DNA of 64,000 bases from Anagrus nilaparvatae (lineage: Eukaryota > Arthropoda > Insecta > Hymenoptera > Mymaridae). The notes beneath the pieces are model-generated. The model was not told the origin of the DNA and did not search any database. It saw only the letters and a program-made list of their open reading frames with translations. Positions 11,491 through 43,814 of this stretch are shown one piece after another. Both the position numbers and the translations under genes were made by a program. The stretch spans positions 71,423,001-71,487,000 of the forward strand of contig JAKSXM010000007.1 in the NCBI GenBank assembly GCA_022575985.1. The letters run 5' to 3'. Numbering within the stretch: position 1 is the stretch's first letter; the number at the start of each line of letters is the position of its first letter.

Positions 11491-14446
11491 TTTAGCTTCC
11501 CACCTTTTAAATATGGGCAAGCTGTTTAGGCTCTTCTGATACACTTGGAATCTCTGCTGCACTTTTTTTTCTTCTGTAAACCGAGAAAAACTGGAAAATT
11601 TTAAATATAAATCCTTCATCAACGAAAATTTACAGACACGTAGACTATAGTTTTACATTTGTAGCAGTAGTATTAACAATTTTAAGTATCTTGACCTTGA
11701 AAAACTTGAAAATACAAAAAATTTTGAAAAAAAAGATAATAATTATCGTTTTGTAAACAATAGAAAAATATACAATTTCTGTGAAAAGCACCCATATAAT
11801 ATATTAGAATCAGTGAACATGTATTTTTTGCAGCCATCAGCTCAACATTATAGCATACCTGTTGCGCATATAATATCTGATTTTTAATGGGACAAGGAAA
11901 GGTAATGTTTGTTTGAATAATTTTTCTCTACAAATTATTTTTTAATTAATAAAATATTCTTTTTGCAAATGAATTAAAATTGTATTATTTTAATTAATTA
12001 AACATTTGTTTGTATACATCGCTATACATATAAATACGTGTAATAAATCTGAAAATCACATCAGGAGAAAAAATAATTGCTTAGATATTTTTTTTAATAG
12101 CTCAAAATAACTGCATTTCTGTATATTTCTGAATAATGCAGTATTTGGTATTAGTTTTTCTAACTTAGGCCTCAGTTACATTCTGATATTGATGATAATT
12201 ATCATTTTTTATCAATGATAAGATTTCTTAATGGATCTATTTACATTTATTTAATTTTTTGAATAAAAAATTGTTAAAAAACTTTCATTTATTTATTAAG
12301 GCTAAATTTGAAAATTTTAAATAACGCATATCGTGGAAATTCACACTGTTTTTAAATTTCTGAGTGCTCTTGAAATACCAAATTTTTCTTTTATTTTTCA
12401 TGTTCTTATAAAAACTGGTAAAATTTTTTATGGTGGTTTATAAAAAAATTGTGTTTTAAAATATATTTAACTTTATAAAACATAAAATTTTTTGCTCTTT
12501 TAAAAAATAAAAAATTGCATTATTATGCTATTATAATGAATGTAAAAATCAGGATATTATTTAATAAAACCTTGTAAAATCGTTTATTTTTTTTATCCAT
12601 ATAGTAAACACAAAAGCTATAAAAGTTTCTAAAATTTTTTACTACTTACAATATAATGCATCAGTAAATTAAAAGCGAAAAAAAAAGAACATTTATTAGA
12701 AACTGTTAATGTCTATTTAAGTGGTGCATTTTACTTTATGCCTGTAATAAAAAATATAGACAGTAATTAACAGAACTATAAAACTTGCTAGGTCATATTT
12801 TATGGTAGTTTAACAATTAATTACCGAATTTTTAGGAAATCTGCGAGACCAAATTCAAACACTTTTCACCTTTTCAATGGAAATAAATGCATATTTTTTA
12901 CATCAAGACACCTGTCTGCGTACATTCTTGTTTGCAATTATGAAAACTCGTACCTATCACGTATAATTTTTGAATATGTGAATAGAATATTTTAAGGGGC
13001 ATTCTTTTTCATTTTGGATAAAAATACCCTTTTTTGAAAATTTGATGGTCTTGAGTAGACAAAAAAAATGATACCAACTAGAAGTATTTTAGAGTTGATC
13101 TTAAGCCACGATATTATTTTGAAAATCAGCTTTTTTAATGAAATTTATTTTACGTTTATCAATGCCAAAAAAAATTGAAGCCTTAAAATCAGCTAAAAAT
13201 TTTTCACATAATGTAGACTTTTTACCGGTTCAAATGCAACCAATAAGATGAAATTTGAATTAAATTTAAAGGAATGGCGTAATTTTGAAAATGGGCCAAA
13301 TCAGGCTATTTTTGGACCTTTAAACGGCCATATTTCGTTCCCATGAGAAGCTAGAGGGCCAAACCTTTGGCTGAGGGACTTTTTTATTACCCCAAATTTT
13401 ACCCTAAAATTTGAGCTGAATTGGTGACATAAGTGTGCCCTAATCTGTACGAAAAGTACTGGAACCACCCATATATAATTAAAAATTAAAAATGAAATGT
13501 CAGCAATATATTTTTAATAAAAAGAATAAGTTACATTTTTTTCTCATGATTTTTTTCTCATAATATGAACAATATATATGTTATAGTAAGTAACTTATAT
13601 TTTTATAATTATTATCATATTCGCCAGCATATTCGTGAACATCAAGATATATATGTTACGCTCGATAAATATACATTTTCGCGAAACGGTGCATCGTTCA
13701 AATTTTAAAGTATTTCTTTCAATTTTAAGGCATTTGCTTGAATATTTCAACAGTTAATCTTAAACTTTGACCTTTATTTAAGGACCATTTAACATTTTGA
13801 GCCTAGTTTTGAGCATTATCGTCAATGGCTAAATTTTTTTACCAGAGTTATGAACAGGTTTAATCATGAGCCTAAAAGTGTTATTCCATTTTATTTAAAG
13901 ATTATTTCTGATTTTGATGTATATTTTTATGAAGCCAAAATTAAATTTCAAAAAGTGAAAATATTGAGAATGCAAGCCAGATTTATTTCTCAAGAAAAAA
14001 AAAGAAATTTTCTCTTAAAAACTTAAAATAAAAAAATCATTACCTTGTATTTTTAAATGGGGCACTAGATCAAAATCTGATGTTAAAAACAAGTTAAAAA
14101 AGTAAAAATAAATTCCTATATTTTCAAAAATTAAATTTTTCAATGGACTGAAACATATATATAAAAATATTATGTTTAGTTTAATTGTTAGTGAATTCTA
14201 TATATATTAATTTAAGAATTTAAATTTAAATTAAAAGAATTTTTTAACTATACAAAGAATTTAAAAAAAAATAATTTTTTTTTATTTGCTTGTTTGATTT
14301 ACATATACATGTAGAATATTCTTTAGTATTCTGATATACAAGTATTTAAAATCATTTAAACCATTTAATTTATCTTTGTGAATTTAAATGTGTAGATATT
14401 GACTCTAAGAAAATAATAATAACAACCCGAACAGATATTGCTTAGA
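11491..14446. other. Intergenic sequence, no gene seen
   Basis: About 3 kb of AT-rich DNA with no open frame of protein character on either strand. The stretch 13000-13470 is less AT-rich and reads like an old repeat, but no terminal repeats or coding relics could be identified. Confidence 0.5.
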
Positions 14447-15320
14447 TGGAACTACGCAGGACATCTGCGGGCTAGCCATACGACTACTGAGGCCATCCCA
14501 CGGCATAAATGTATAAAATAACATATAATGTAACGCGGTACTCGGGAGGACATATGATGGCATGCCATATTACGCATGCGCATTTCGCAAAAGTATAGTA
14601 TGTGTAACAACAAACTATAATAAAAAAAGAAGTACTATATTATTATTATTATTACTGAGTAGAAAATAATTAAATTATTTTATTATAATTGTGCATATCT
14701 TGAAATTGTTATTTAAGACAAAAAATAATAATTCAATAATTATTTTTTTATATAAATATTAATATTATTGTGCATTATTTATTTTTTAGTAATAATTATT
14801 GTGCATTGATTTATTTTTTTTCAATTGTAATAAAAGAAATAAACAATTGTAAGATCTAAGTTTATAATGAAATAGTTTAAACGATTTATGTTTTAATTAA
14901 CTATTTAATTTTTAATAAATATTACTAATATAGAATATTTTTATTTAGCTTTAAAAAGAATCCAAATCCAAATAAAAATACATTTATATTAGCTACCTTA
15001 TTGCAAAAAAATATTTTTCATACGCAATAAAATTATTATGAACCTGAATTAATTAAATAAATAAATTTGTTCTTGTGATTTTGTCATTGTTTAATTATTT
15101 TTAGTTAAGTGATTCGAATTTATAATGAATAAATATAAGCAAATGTAATAAAAAAACAGCTTTGTTATTGGTAACACGTGAGTTTATTTAAATACAGAGC
15201 ATGCGCAGAACAATACTACGGCTTGCCGGCTGAGTGCCCTATAGGAGTACCGCGTTACATTTAGCGTGTGGCCCCTACCTCATTTCGTATGGCTAGCGAC
15301 CGAGTACCGTACAAATACTG
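14447..15320. repeat. Imperfect foldback element with GC-richer arms
   Basis: ATGTAACGCGGTACTC at about 14528 recurs inverted as GAGTACCGCGTTACAT at about 15246. Beyond these, GCTAGCCATACGA (about 14471) is matched inverted by TCGTATGGCTAGC (about 15285). The arms are GC-richer than the AT-rich centre (14640-15180). No transposase frame and no clear target-site duplication. The 82-codon plus-strand frame at 15268-15516 is not supported as a gene. Confidence 0.5.
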
Positions 15321-15639
15321 CTGGCTCGCCACCTATGAAATCCGTCCGGGAATATATGTAATTATAGTTTGCATTTGCTTATTTATTTTGATTTATTTTA
15401 TAGTATTATATACGCTGAAAAAGAATACACTTGCTATAACGGATTTTTTTTTTCATGCTCAAACGTTTTCAAAAGATACTGGAAATGAGAAGCGTTACTT
15501 TATTTCTTTATTGTAAATACTAAAACAAAAAAATTTCTTCAAATTAAAATGTGACCAAAATAAGTATTTTGGGCAGGCAAACAATTTATATGTGCCCATA
15601 AATTGTTATTTTTCTCTTGTTATACACTCTAAATAATTT

Positions 15640-17500
15640 AATTTAATTGCAATAAAAGTTTTGTATAATTTTCAATATAATTTTCTTTGCTGAAAATATG
15701 CGCTGTTACAATATTAAATCCAAAGAGAATAAATTCTGCTTTCTCTCTAATTTTTTCAGGGCATGCTTGTTCAGCCATAGATTGATAAAAAGTTAAGAGT
15801 ATACACAACACGTCCCTATTTTTCAAATTTCCAACATTAATGTTCTGTTTGCTATCTAAGCTAATCAAAGACTTATAAAATTTCTCCAGGTTCATTTTCT
15901 GGTTTTTCTGATTCGATGTTGTTGAGTTTGTCACTAGTTGTTTTATCGTAACAATAGGCTTCATAAAATTTAGTGGCGTCACTTTCATCTGGTGATTTGA
16001 TAATGCCACCATTTATTAACTTTAATAAAAACACTCCATCCTACTGATTTTCTGAAGATGGTTTCCCTGTAAAATAAAAAAAATCATTAATTCTAAATTA
16101 AATAAGAGCTTCTTTTAAGGAACATAGCAGACGCAATTATACCAACCCGATTATCTTCTAATTCATTGAAGTAGAGGATTGAGAATTGTAGGTCTTTAAT
16201 GAAAATTTTAAAGATAATATTCGTATTTAAGTAATTCATTCGTATTATACGAATATAATATTCTCCCCAGTTTTCGACAATGCAAAAAACTTCATTTTTA
16301 ACTAAACTTTCGAATTCATCAAATTTTCCTTTTGCAATGTTTTCAAATATTTTTAAAAATTCATTCCGATCTTCTCCAGTAAAAGGAAATTCGACTTGGC
16401 AGTCTCGTAATTCTCTTCTTCTTTTAACTTCATTGTACATTGCACTGAATGATTTAGACATTTCTTCTTTTTCTGTTTTATTTTTTTCTTATTTTACTTC
16501 TTTGTATCCTTTGTATATACATATAATTTTGATAAACAGTCTCCTGCTAATTTTTCGATTAATCTACCTATGGCATTGTACATTATAACAGATGTTATTG
16601 TACAATGTTCTGAGTTTTCTGTAGATCTGGTTCCATTGTAACCGTTAAGGAGGAAACTCAATAACGTTATTGATACATTGCACGAAAAAATTGACTAAGA
16701 CTAAACTGTTACTCACACAAAATTTCCATGGTTGACGAGCAAACCTGTTGGTTTTTTCCACACCATTGGTTTATTGCCTAAGACTCCTGTAAGGCCAGAT
16801 TCTAAATTTTGTTAATTTAAGGTTATCAATGATCCATCGTCTGGTGTCATGTGATATGATGTGATAATGTTGTGATAACCAATTTATATCTGTTGCATGA
16901 TGATAAACTCTGAGGTTGCGTCTATTCTTGTCAGTCCTAGTAAACGTTTGTAAGATATTATTTCACCTTTGATCCCATCAATATTTGTAAAAAAGTAGAT
17001 CTCGCATTGAAATAAAGACTGCAATATCTTTTTTTTCATCAAATTCTTTACAAAATTTCTTCCAATCAGGATCAAAGATTTTCCATTTTTTTTCTTTCAT
17101 ATTTTCATACCTATAATTATCATCTATTGTGTTTTTAATTTTTGTTACACATGTATTATCTAGTTTCTTAATTGCACTCTTAATTAATTTTTCGTTTAAG
17201 TAATCTAGAAATTAATCCTTAATAAACTTTTTTGCATTTGTTAAGACAGCTGCATTTATTTGGGTTTTTGTCTCTCTTTCAAACATTCTAAGTACATAGA
17301 ATTTCAAGTCTTTTTTAGGGTATCTTACCCTTGCAGCTAATTTCTTTAAAGTTTTTCCGACTCTAGAAGTATCAATATCGATATCAATATCAATATCTAT
17401 GTACTTTGAATTAAATATCCTTGTGCCATTTGGTAAATATACACTTAATTTTGATGAAAAAATAGCAAAAGAATCAAAATTAAACTATGTTTTGATGTTT
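15640..17500 (-). pseudogene. Broken gene of unknown identity (several open blocks)
   Basis: Three blocks on the minus strand have protein-like composition. 17490-16978 is about 170 codons with one internal stop at 17214-17212; it holds repeated ID dipeptides and a KEKKWKIFDPDWKKF motif. 16461-16093 is an intact 122-codon frame starting MSKSFSAMYNEVKRRR. 16012-15638 is a 124-codon frame, preceded in another frame by a plausible acidic stretch (NGGIIKSPDESDATKFYEA). Blocks are separated by stops, frame changes and possibly an intron (acceptor TTTTACAG near 16070). Charge-rich, no signal peptide, no recognised domain. Decayed mobile-element or horizontally acquired DNA is possible; so is a small multi-exon gene. 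I do not recognise it. Confidence 0.4.
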
Positions 17501-17699
17501 TCCATCCTTCTTTTATTTAAGATTTGAAATTTCAATTTGATATCTTGTTTCTTGCTAGGATTACAATTTTCATCACTGAAAATAATATACCAAGTAATTA
17601 AGAAACCATTCCAAGGCGATAGGTGTTGATAATGGCCTATTTTTGGTTTCTATTTTCAAAACCAAAGGCACGATGAGCCAGATGGCTATTACTTGAGGC

Positions 17700-18770
17700 T
17701 GACACTCTACGCCTGGCCAAAAGGGGTAAAATCCAAATCGGCTGGGCATCGAGCAGAGTGCGCCTCCGTGTGGACGCAAGACGCTGCTTTAAGTGCCTGG
17801 GCTATTTGCATAGTAAGTATGTATGCAAAGGCCCGGACAGGAACGAATGCAGCAAGGTAGCGCCCAAATGCTTCCTCTGCAAGACCAGACAGGATAAGTG
17901 CTCCACGGAGCACTATCCTGGAGAGGGAAACTGTTCCAGTTACCGGGAGGTTCTGGCTGTGGCAAGAAGCAGGTGTCATCGGAAATGATTCAGGTCCTCC
18001 AGAGGAACATGAATACGGCCTGACTTGCTGGTGAACTGTTGCAAAGGATTGTTCGCGAAAGGGATATAAGTATCCTTTTATAAAGCAAGCAAACTCACTA
18101 TTACAACTGGCAGGAATGGTTCTCTAATGACACCAATGTTTGTGCCATATGGCTCTGAGGCAGAGCTCAAGCGTCCCGACAAGGGAGAGGCAATTACAAC
18201 GTTTGGGCAACGTGCGGGGAGACAACTTATAAAAGTTGCTAATTCTCCCCAAACGACTCGGATGCGGTGCAAAGCTGAAATACTGGCCAGCATCGAAGAC
18301 ACGATCAGTGGGGTCGCTGGCAGCGTTGTCCTCGGTGGAGACTTTAGCGCTAGGGCCTTAGAGTGGGGTATGCCCACAATTAACCGCAGGGGACGAAGGA
18401 TACTATATACTAGATGTAAACAGGTGGTTCAGGATAGAGGCAACAGTCGGACCTACGTGAGTCCGAGGGGAGGTTACTCCTCCATCCCTGATATAACCCA
18501 ACAGAAGGAGCGTCCAGGAGGATTGGTGACTGGAAAATGATGGATGGCGAAACGGACAGTGAGTAAATACATCATCTTCAGGGTGTTGGAGGGAACCTCC
18601 CAACGACCTCCGTACAAGAGGCGTCCCCTAGGCTGGAACGTGTCAAAGATGGACGAGGACAGATTCGAAGAATATCTTCGGATTGAATCAGTGTCCATTT
18701 CCGCTTGGCATGGAGTACTTACAAGTCCCTACGAGGCCGTTTTTGAGAGTACAAAATGTTCCTTACTCAA
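17700..18770 (+). pseudogene. Relic of an R1/TRAS-like non-LTR retrotransposon (gag zinc knuckle plus endonuclease)
   Basis: From 17715 a reading frame gives RVRLRVDARRCFKCLGY followed by further Cys/His residues, a gag CCHC zinc-knuckle region of R1-type LINEs. From 18001 fragments in several frames match an apurinic-like endonuclease: AGELLQRIVRERDIS, QEWFSNDTNV, then GGDFSARALEWG with NRRGRRIL (usually GGDFNA), then SIPDI. It ends near a RRPLGWNVSKMDEDRFEEYL block. Multiple frameshifts and stops; the reverse transcriptase is absent. Base composition is clearly GC-richer than the flanks. A dead fragment of about 1.1 kb; antisense frames here are shadows. Confidence 0.75.
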
Positions 18771-19348
18771 TTATAGTAAGAAAATTCTCGTCATGCTGAT
18801 TCTAAATTTTCAAAGGATTAATTGCAAACACAAATATAAAATGATAAAATAAAATATTTGCATAATATGATATGTTTTAATTACTTACATGTAAAAAAAT
18901 TCTCGTTTAATTTAATCAAAATTTAATTACCATATTTGTATTTGTTTTATTATATTTACATAAATTATTTTTATTATAATATCTTATAACAAATTTATTT
19001 AATATAAATGCATACTAAACATTGAAACAGTTTAATTTTAATCGCAATTCTGAATGAGATTTAATAAAAATAAGGTTGTTAACATAAAATTTTTAATATC
19101 AAAAATGATATACTAAAATAGCGTTAAAAGTAAAGAATCTAAAAATTACAAAAATCAAAAATTTTTAGAAATCAAATATAGATTATAATGTTCACGTTCT
19201 AGTTATATTAAAATTATACAATTTAAGTAGATCTAATTTTTTATTTGTTTATGTTAAGAAAGTTAGTATTTAGTAATTGATTTAATGGTGCATCAGTGAT
19301 TTTTTATATAAATAAAAACTGAGCCATAAATAATCAAATTTTGGAATA
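18771..19348. other. Upstream region of ABCC gene A
   Basis: AT-rich DNA before the gene A start codon. No convincing upstream exon. TATATAAATA at about 19306-19315, some 35 bp before the ATG, may be a TATA-like element. Confidence 0.4.
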
Positions 19349-28066
<8,718 letters not shown>

Positions 28067-30711
28067 TAAAATGCAATTTAATTTAGATTTTTAACAATTT
28101 TCAAGCGTTAATTTCTATTATTTTTTCATTTTTACATTGAAACTCGTATTAAAATCAGAACAACAATAATTGCTCAATTTTTTAATCTTATTTTTATTTA
28201 TTTAAAAAATAATACCATTTAAACCAGTGTTGCTTCATTAGTATTTGTAATGATTATTCTTACTAATTGGATAGTAATAATTTTTGTTAAAATCAAAAGT
28301 ACTTTACAGCATTGTAAATAAGATATCTTTGGCAATAACACTTATCTTTTTCGCGTGGTAAGTCTTTTATTATCACGTGGCATCTCAAAGAAAACTAATC
28401 TATAAACTAATTTATAATTCATATTTTGTAAATACTTTCAGAAAAATTTACCAAAAATTTTTTAAACTAAATGCAAAAAATTTTTTATAATTTTTTTTTC
28501 AAATAATAAGCATTAAAGCATTATTTTTGCAATGCATATTTTGACGTAATTTTATTTCTTAGGAATTACATTTTAGTGTTTAATCCCTGGAAAAATTATA
28601 GGTTTCGATTTTTTCCCGCTGTCTAAACTCAGTTATGCACACTACTTAATCCAAAGTCAAAACCTATATATTTTGTCCTCTAAAACAATTTAACAATTGT
28701 GTATGTATTTTATTTTGAATACAATTTTTACCTATCAATTGTAAATCTTCAAAATTTTATAATAAGTTTAATTGTTTATATAAATATTATATAAACTAAA
28801 GTATATATTTGTAAAACATTATTAAATATAATAAATGTTAAAAAAATTATTTGATTTAAATTTTAGAAATTATTTTGAATCCTGCATCAACTGATAATAT
28901 TTTTTAAAATAATTAATCGTTTGAAATAAAAAATTTTTATTATACCATTAATTAAAGAATGCAGAATATTTTTTTTACAGGTGAAAATTTTCAGCTGGTA
29001 TACCTACGTGGTAAACCACAGGGTGGAAATGGCAATAGAGTAAAAAAAAAAAAAAATTTAATTTACAGCAAAATTCAAAAATCCTTTGCCTTAAAATTAT
29101 TTTAAAGGCTACCTAAAAATTTGGATAAAAATTAGGACTTAGGTAAAATAATCTGTATAATACCAAAATTTTGCAAAATTTATAATTTTATTAGAAAAAA
29201 AAAAAAAAAAAACAGATACATTTCTCCTGCGTTCAATTCAAATTAAAAGACTTGATCACATGCTAAATTGAGCCAAAGTTGAGCTTTTCCAGGAATTTGT
29301 GTAACCTACAATATAGAAAAGATACCTATTGGATAAATAAAAAAAATGAATAGTATATTGTTCTTAAATTTATTAAATTTTACCATGCAAAATGTATGTG
29401 CTAGAACTTAGAATATTTGAATTTAGGACTTGGAATTTTCACACGGGACATGTTTTTTAGGGGTTCTTGAAATAGAACCCAAATTAATGATCAATTTTCA
29501 GGGGGAAGGTCAATTGGACTTGAATAATTTCTATTTATGTACTTATAATAATTCAGGCTTAGGGACTTAGAATAATTTTGATTAAATTGAAAACAGCGAA
29601 ATTGAGGAATAAATAACAATGAATTTCTAAAAATTAGAACTTCCACTCCAAAAAGAAGAAAATTATCTGCGTCGTTTATTTTCTTTATTTTTAAAAAATT
29701 TGGGTAAAAAAGTATCAAAAAAACAGATCCAAAAAATTGTGCAAAAACGATATTTTTAAAACTAATACTTCCATACCACGCCCTATAGAATAAAAAAAAA
29801 ATACAGTTACCTAATATTTTTAAGGCAAAAGTACAGAGGCAGTCGTTTTTTATGCAATAGTGAAGAAAATTTTTTGATTTTGTAATTTTTTTTTACCCCT
29901 TATATAGGAATAGTCACCCCGTAAAGGGTTAGAATTGAAAAATTATGGTCATTCCACATGCACATTACACTTTTAACTGTATGAAGAGGTCTAGGTAATA
30001 AAAGGAGATAGTTATAAAGGTTTTATAGCTCAAAGTCCAGAACAAATTTAAAAAAACAAAAAATTCATGTTTACCACTATTTTTACCCCTTGTCGAAGAG
30101 TTGTTCGTAAAAACTGATGTTAAAATTAGAATTTAAAAAAAAAAACGTGGTAATCACAGTTTTTTCACCTATTTATTGCCGTAACTCTTTTTTTAAAAAA
30201 CTAACAATCATACTTCTGTATGGGAGTACATGAATAAAATTTACTCAAATTTTTTTTTACTCAGATCATTTACGACTATTTTTGACGAAGATATTAACAA
30301 ATTAAGGGAATTCTTTATCTTTTTTTTAACTGATAGTATATCCGCAAGCTCCAAGTGGAAATTTTATTCAGTGTAGCTATAACGTATTTCTGCGTACAAT
30401 AAATTTTTAAATAGTCAAATAATTATCTATTTAGGACCTGAGTATCATTCATACAGCTTTATTTCTTGCGTTAAAAAAGAATTTGTAGCAGAGAGTAGCA
30501 GTAGAGAGCAAGCTTTAGTTTAGCAGTATCAATCAACATTTCCATGCAAGCTGCTTGCATGTACGCTTATAATTAGATAATAATTTTTTTTTATAGATTA
30601 CGAAACGTGATACAATTTAATTAGACATTAAATTTTAAACAAATAATTCATAATTTTGACTCTTTTACGAATTTTTTCAATACACAACATATAAACAAAT
30701 AAATTATATAA
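28067..30711. other. Intergenic sequence between ABCC copy A and the LINE relic
   Basis: No gene seen. Probable 3' UTR of copy A at the left. A partial copy of the dispersed repeat at 11040 lies at 28560-28690 (TTTAATCCCTGG, GGTTTCGATTTTTTCC, AAAGTCAAAACCTATATATT). A few degenerate units of the minisatellite at 35705-35945 occur around 29410-29590 (CTTAGGGACTTAGAATAATT). The rest is AT-rich and non-coding. Confidence 0.55.
28560..28690. repeat. Partial diverged copy of the 190-bp dispersed repeat
   Basis: The same order of blocks as at 11040 and 60135, but the left part is missing and divergence is high. Confidence 0.45.
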
Positions 30712-30873
30712 AAAAATTACGATGAACTTAAGCAACTTTACATAACTTCTAATAAAAATACAAGATACAAAAGTCTAAGACCGCCTGATATTCATAAGTC
30801 TATTAATTTCAAAAATAGTAGAGTTATTGCCGTAAAGAATTATAATTCTTTGCCCAACAATTTAAAAGCCCTA

Positions 30874-32403
30874 CACTGAAAATCTTTTTGGTGTTTTGAC
30901 CAATTGCGTTCAGTCATCATATCTAATAAATTTTTCAGAGCTCTCACAGTTTAATTTCGGGCTGTATAGCCCCAAAATCGTTGCCCCTCGCAACTATTTA
31001 TTAGGGGTTTAGATAAGTAAAATAGGTTGGAGTCAAGAGGCACAAATATTAGTGTTACAGAATCCTGAGATTTTAAAGTATTAAAATTTATTTCTTAAAT
31101 CTATTTTACATTAAAATTCAACTAAACTCCTTGGTTTTTCAATTTCTAAAATTTTTAATTATTTAAAAATTGTTTAATTTAATAAATTATAATATTATTA
31201 ACCTATTTTGTGTAATTATTGGTTATAAGGTTTTTATTAATAAATTATAAATATACAATAATTATTGATTAGTCAATCTTGACTGAATTGGTCTTAAATA
31301 AAGAACTTTTGAGGAGCGTTAACTTAAAGTAAAAACCTTCTAACAAAAAATTATTCAAATAAATTTACTTATTTTTATTTTTTTTTACAAAGAATAAGCA
31401 TGCATCGATTTAAAGAACTTGTCGAAAAAGCTATCCAAATTTTTCCAATTGTAAAGAAAAAAGAATTATTTACTCCGGTTGAAATAGATAGTTTAAAAGG
31501 TCCATCAGGGATTTTCTACAGTACATATATGAAAAGATTAAAAAGCAAACAAGAGAAAGAGAACTTTAATAATTAATTTTATGCTCTAATTTACTTTTTT
31601 AAATTTAAAATCATCAGTAAATATAAATTTTATTTAATTAATCAAACATTTAGTTTCAAAATTTTAATTGTGCAAATTTAATATGCAATTATATAATATA
31701 AAAAATAAATAATGATATAGTAAAATTTTTGTTGTTAAACTTTTTATTTAAGAATAAATTATGTAGGCTACAGATACTTTTTATTACTAAGATTAGGTTT
31801 ATTACTTTGATTAATCATTGGATTTTGAACAAAACAGTCAAGTTTTCCTCGCTAATCCACCCAAGTCTTATGAAAATAAATTTTTCAGCTGAAATCATTC
31901 AGAAAGATATAAGGAAAAAAGCGCAGCAAAAAATTTTTTGTCATTCAAAAAACACTCCCAATCCCCCCATTTACCCAAAAAGTTCAAAATAACCATTTTG
32001 GCAATTTTGAAGGGATATAGTAGGTTCTTAGCCTTCTAAATTCAAACCTAACATCGAAAATTAAGTTATAGGGGTGTAGCATCCTCATTTAACCATTTTA
32101 ACCCTTAAAATTTAATTTTTCTTAAAAAGAAAACAATTTTTTTTATTTTTGTGGGATTTAGTAGGTATTTTGGGCTGCTAAAAATTTTCAGGATTATTTA
32201 CATTTTAAAGCTCAGTTATTATAACCCCAATATTTTGTTATTGTGAGTAACCAAAAAAATAATAATTATGCGAACCTAAATTCAGGATGTAAAATTATTA
32301 ATTTGGGGCTGAGGCCCCCAAAATCATTGTGCTATCTCAGCCTGGGGTTTAAGTGCCGTGGTCAACGGTCCAAGTGCGCAGAACCACAAAAAGAATTTCA
32401 GTG
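30874..32403. mobile_element. CACTG-ended DNA element inserted at TA in the LINE relic
   Basis: The left end CACTGAAAATCTTTTTGG and the right end, inverted, CACTGAAATTCTTTTTGTGG form terminal repeats. TA flanks both ends (30872-30873 and 32404-32405). Removing the element and one TA restores the LINE reading frame, which fixes both boundaries. Inside are a GGGGC...GCCCC hairpin near each end (about 30960 and 32305) and a 58-codon ORF. No transposase is seen, so it is non-autonomous, Tc1/mariner-like by its TA target. Confidence 0.7.
31400..31576 (+). CDS. Small ORF (58 aa) inside the CACTG element, function unknown
   Basis: ATG at 31400, TAA at 31574-31576. It begins MHRFKELVEKAIQIF and contains KKKELFTPVEIDSLKGPSG and a basic tail (YMKRLKSKQEKE). 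The codons look protein-like compared with the surrounding non-coding DNA. An acceptor-like ACAAAG precedes the ATG, so it may be one exon of a captured gene or retrocopy. No family is recognised. It could also be a chance frame. Confidence 0.3.
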   Translation: MHRFKELVEKAIQIFPIVKKKELFTPVEIDSLKGPSGIFYSTYMKRLKSKQEKENFNN

Positions 32404-32785
32404 TAGATGGAAAAATAAAATCCATCAAGAATAAAATCAAACTCCATCTACTTGGAAATTCAAATAATATTTAGATGTTATAGTTTTAAATCATACTAAA
32501 TGTTATTTCTTTACCCTGTAAAGGGAAAATACATGTATATACAATATTTTTATGTAAATTTTAGCCCTAAATTTAGTTCTTAAGTTTAATTATAACATTA
32601 TTTTCTATTTTACTTTTTATAATTATATCACTATTAATATAACCAGTCTGCGCACAGGTGATTAAATCACTTCAGCAGATTACTTTACATTTGTAATTTT
32701 TTTTTTTGTAAATGTTTTGTAAATAATTCTGGTTCTGAATAAAATAAATAAATAAAATAAAATAAATAAATAAATAAATATTGCT

Positions 32786-33357
32786 TAATAAGGTAAATAT
32801 ACTAGTAGCCGAACGATATTGTTTTTTATTTTGTACATAATACTTCGTGTACCGTATTCAGATGATGTACACTATCCAGGTAATGCTAAATACTAGTACA
32901 AGAATATTTATCTAATATGAAAAAAGAAAAAAAGTTACGTCGTTCAGATATTCTTACCTTTACCTTCTTATTATTATTACCTATTATTACCTATTATTTG
33001 CAAAACGAATAAAAATTAAACTTAATATTATAATTTTATTTTTACACAAATTATTTTTAAAAAAATTTCCTTATCCGGGTTAATTACGTTCATTTCGATA
33101 TTCTGCATATTAATTATTTTTATGATAAATATTTTCAGTATATAAAATGAACATTAAACTTTTAAAATAAAAATAATATATTGAATTTAATGTAAAAAAA
33201 AAAAAAAATTCATTTGATTTTAAGTTAAAAAAATAATTTTTTTAAGTATGAATTTTGCTACAGTATTTAGCAAATAAAGTTAATTTGATAGCAGAAGTTA
33301 GAAAAAAAAAATTACATAAAAGAGTATTATTAGATTTCCAGTACAGTTCTGAGTTTA
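32786..33357. other. Upstream region of ABCC copy B
   Basis: AT-rich, no gene or clear promoter element recognised. Confidence 0.5.

Positions 33358-43814
<10,457 letters not shown>

Larger units (their letters stand above)
30712..32785 (+). pseudogene. 5'-truncated LINE 3' end, split by a later insertion
   Basis: 30712-30873 is open and ends with VKNYNSLPNNLKAL, resembling the C-terminal end of LINE polyproteins (usual form WNSLP..LK followed by a Phe/Lys-rich tail). At 30874 a TA-flanked element interrupts it. The same frame resumes at 32406 with DGKIKSIKNKIKLHLLGN and stops at 32472-32474. A 3' UTR follows and ends in an (AAATA)n/(AAATAAAT)n tail at about 32743-32780, as in CR1/Jockey-type LINEs. 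The upstream in-frame stop and short length indicate 5' truncation. Confidence 0.65.

Noticed and set aside
16280..16588. 102-codon plus-strand ORF
   Set aside because: It is antisense to the more protein-like minus-strand frame 16461-16093.
17573..18698. Minus-strand ORFs over the GC-rich R1-like relic
   Set aside because: The plus-strand frames carry recognisable zinc-knuckle and endonuclease motifs, so the antisense frames are shadows.
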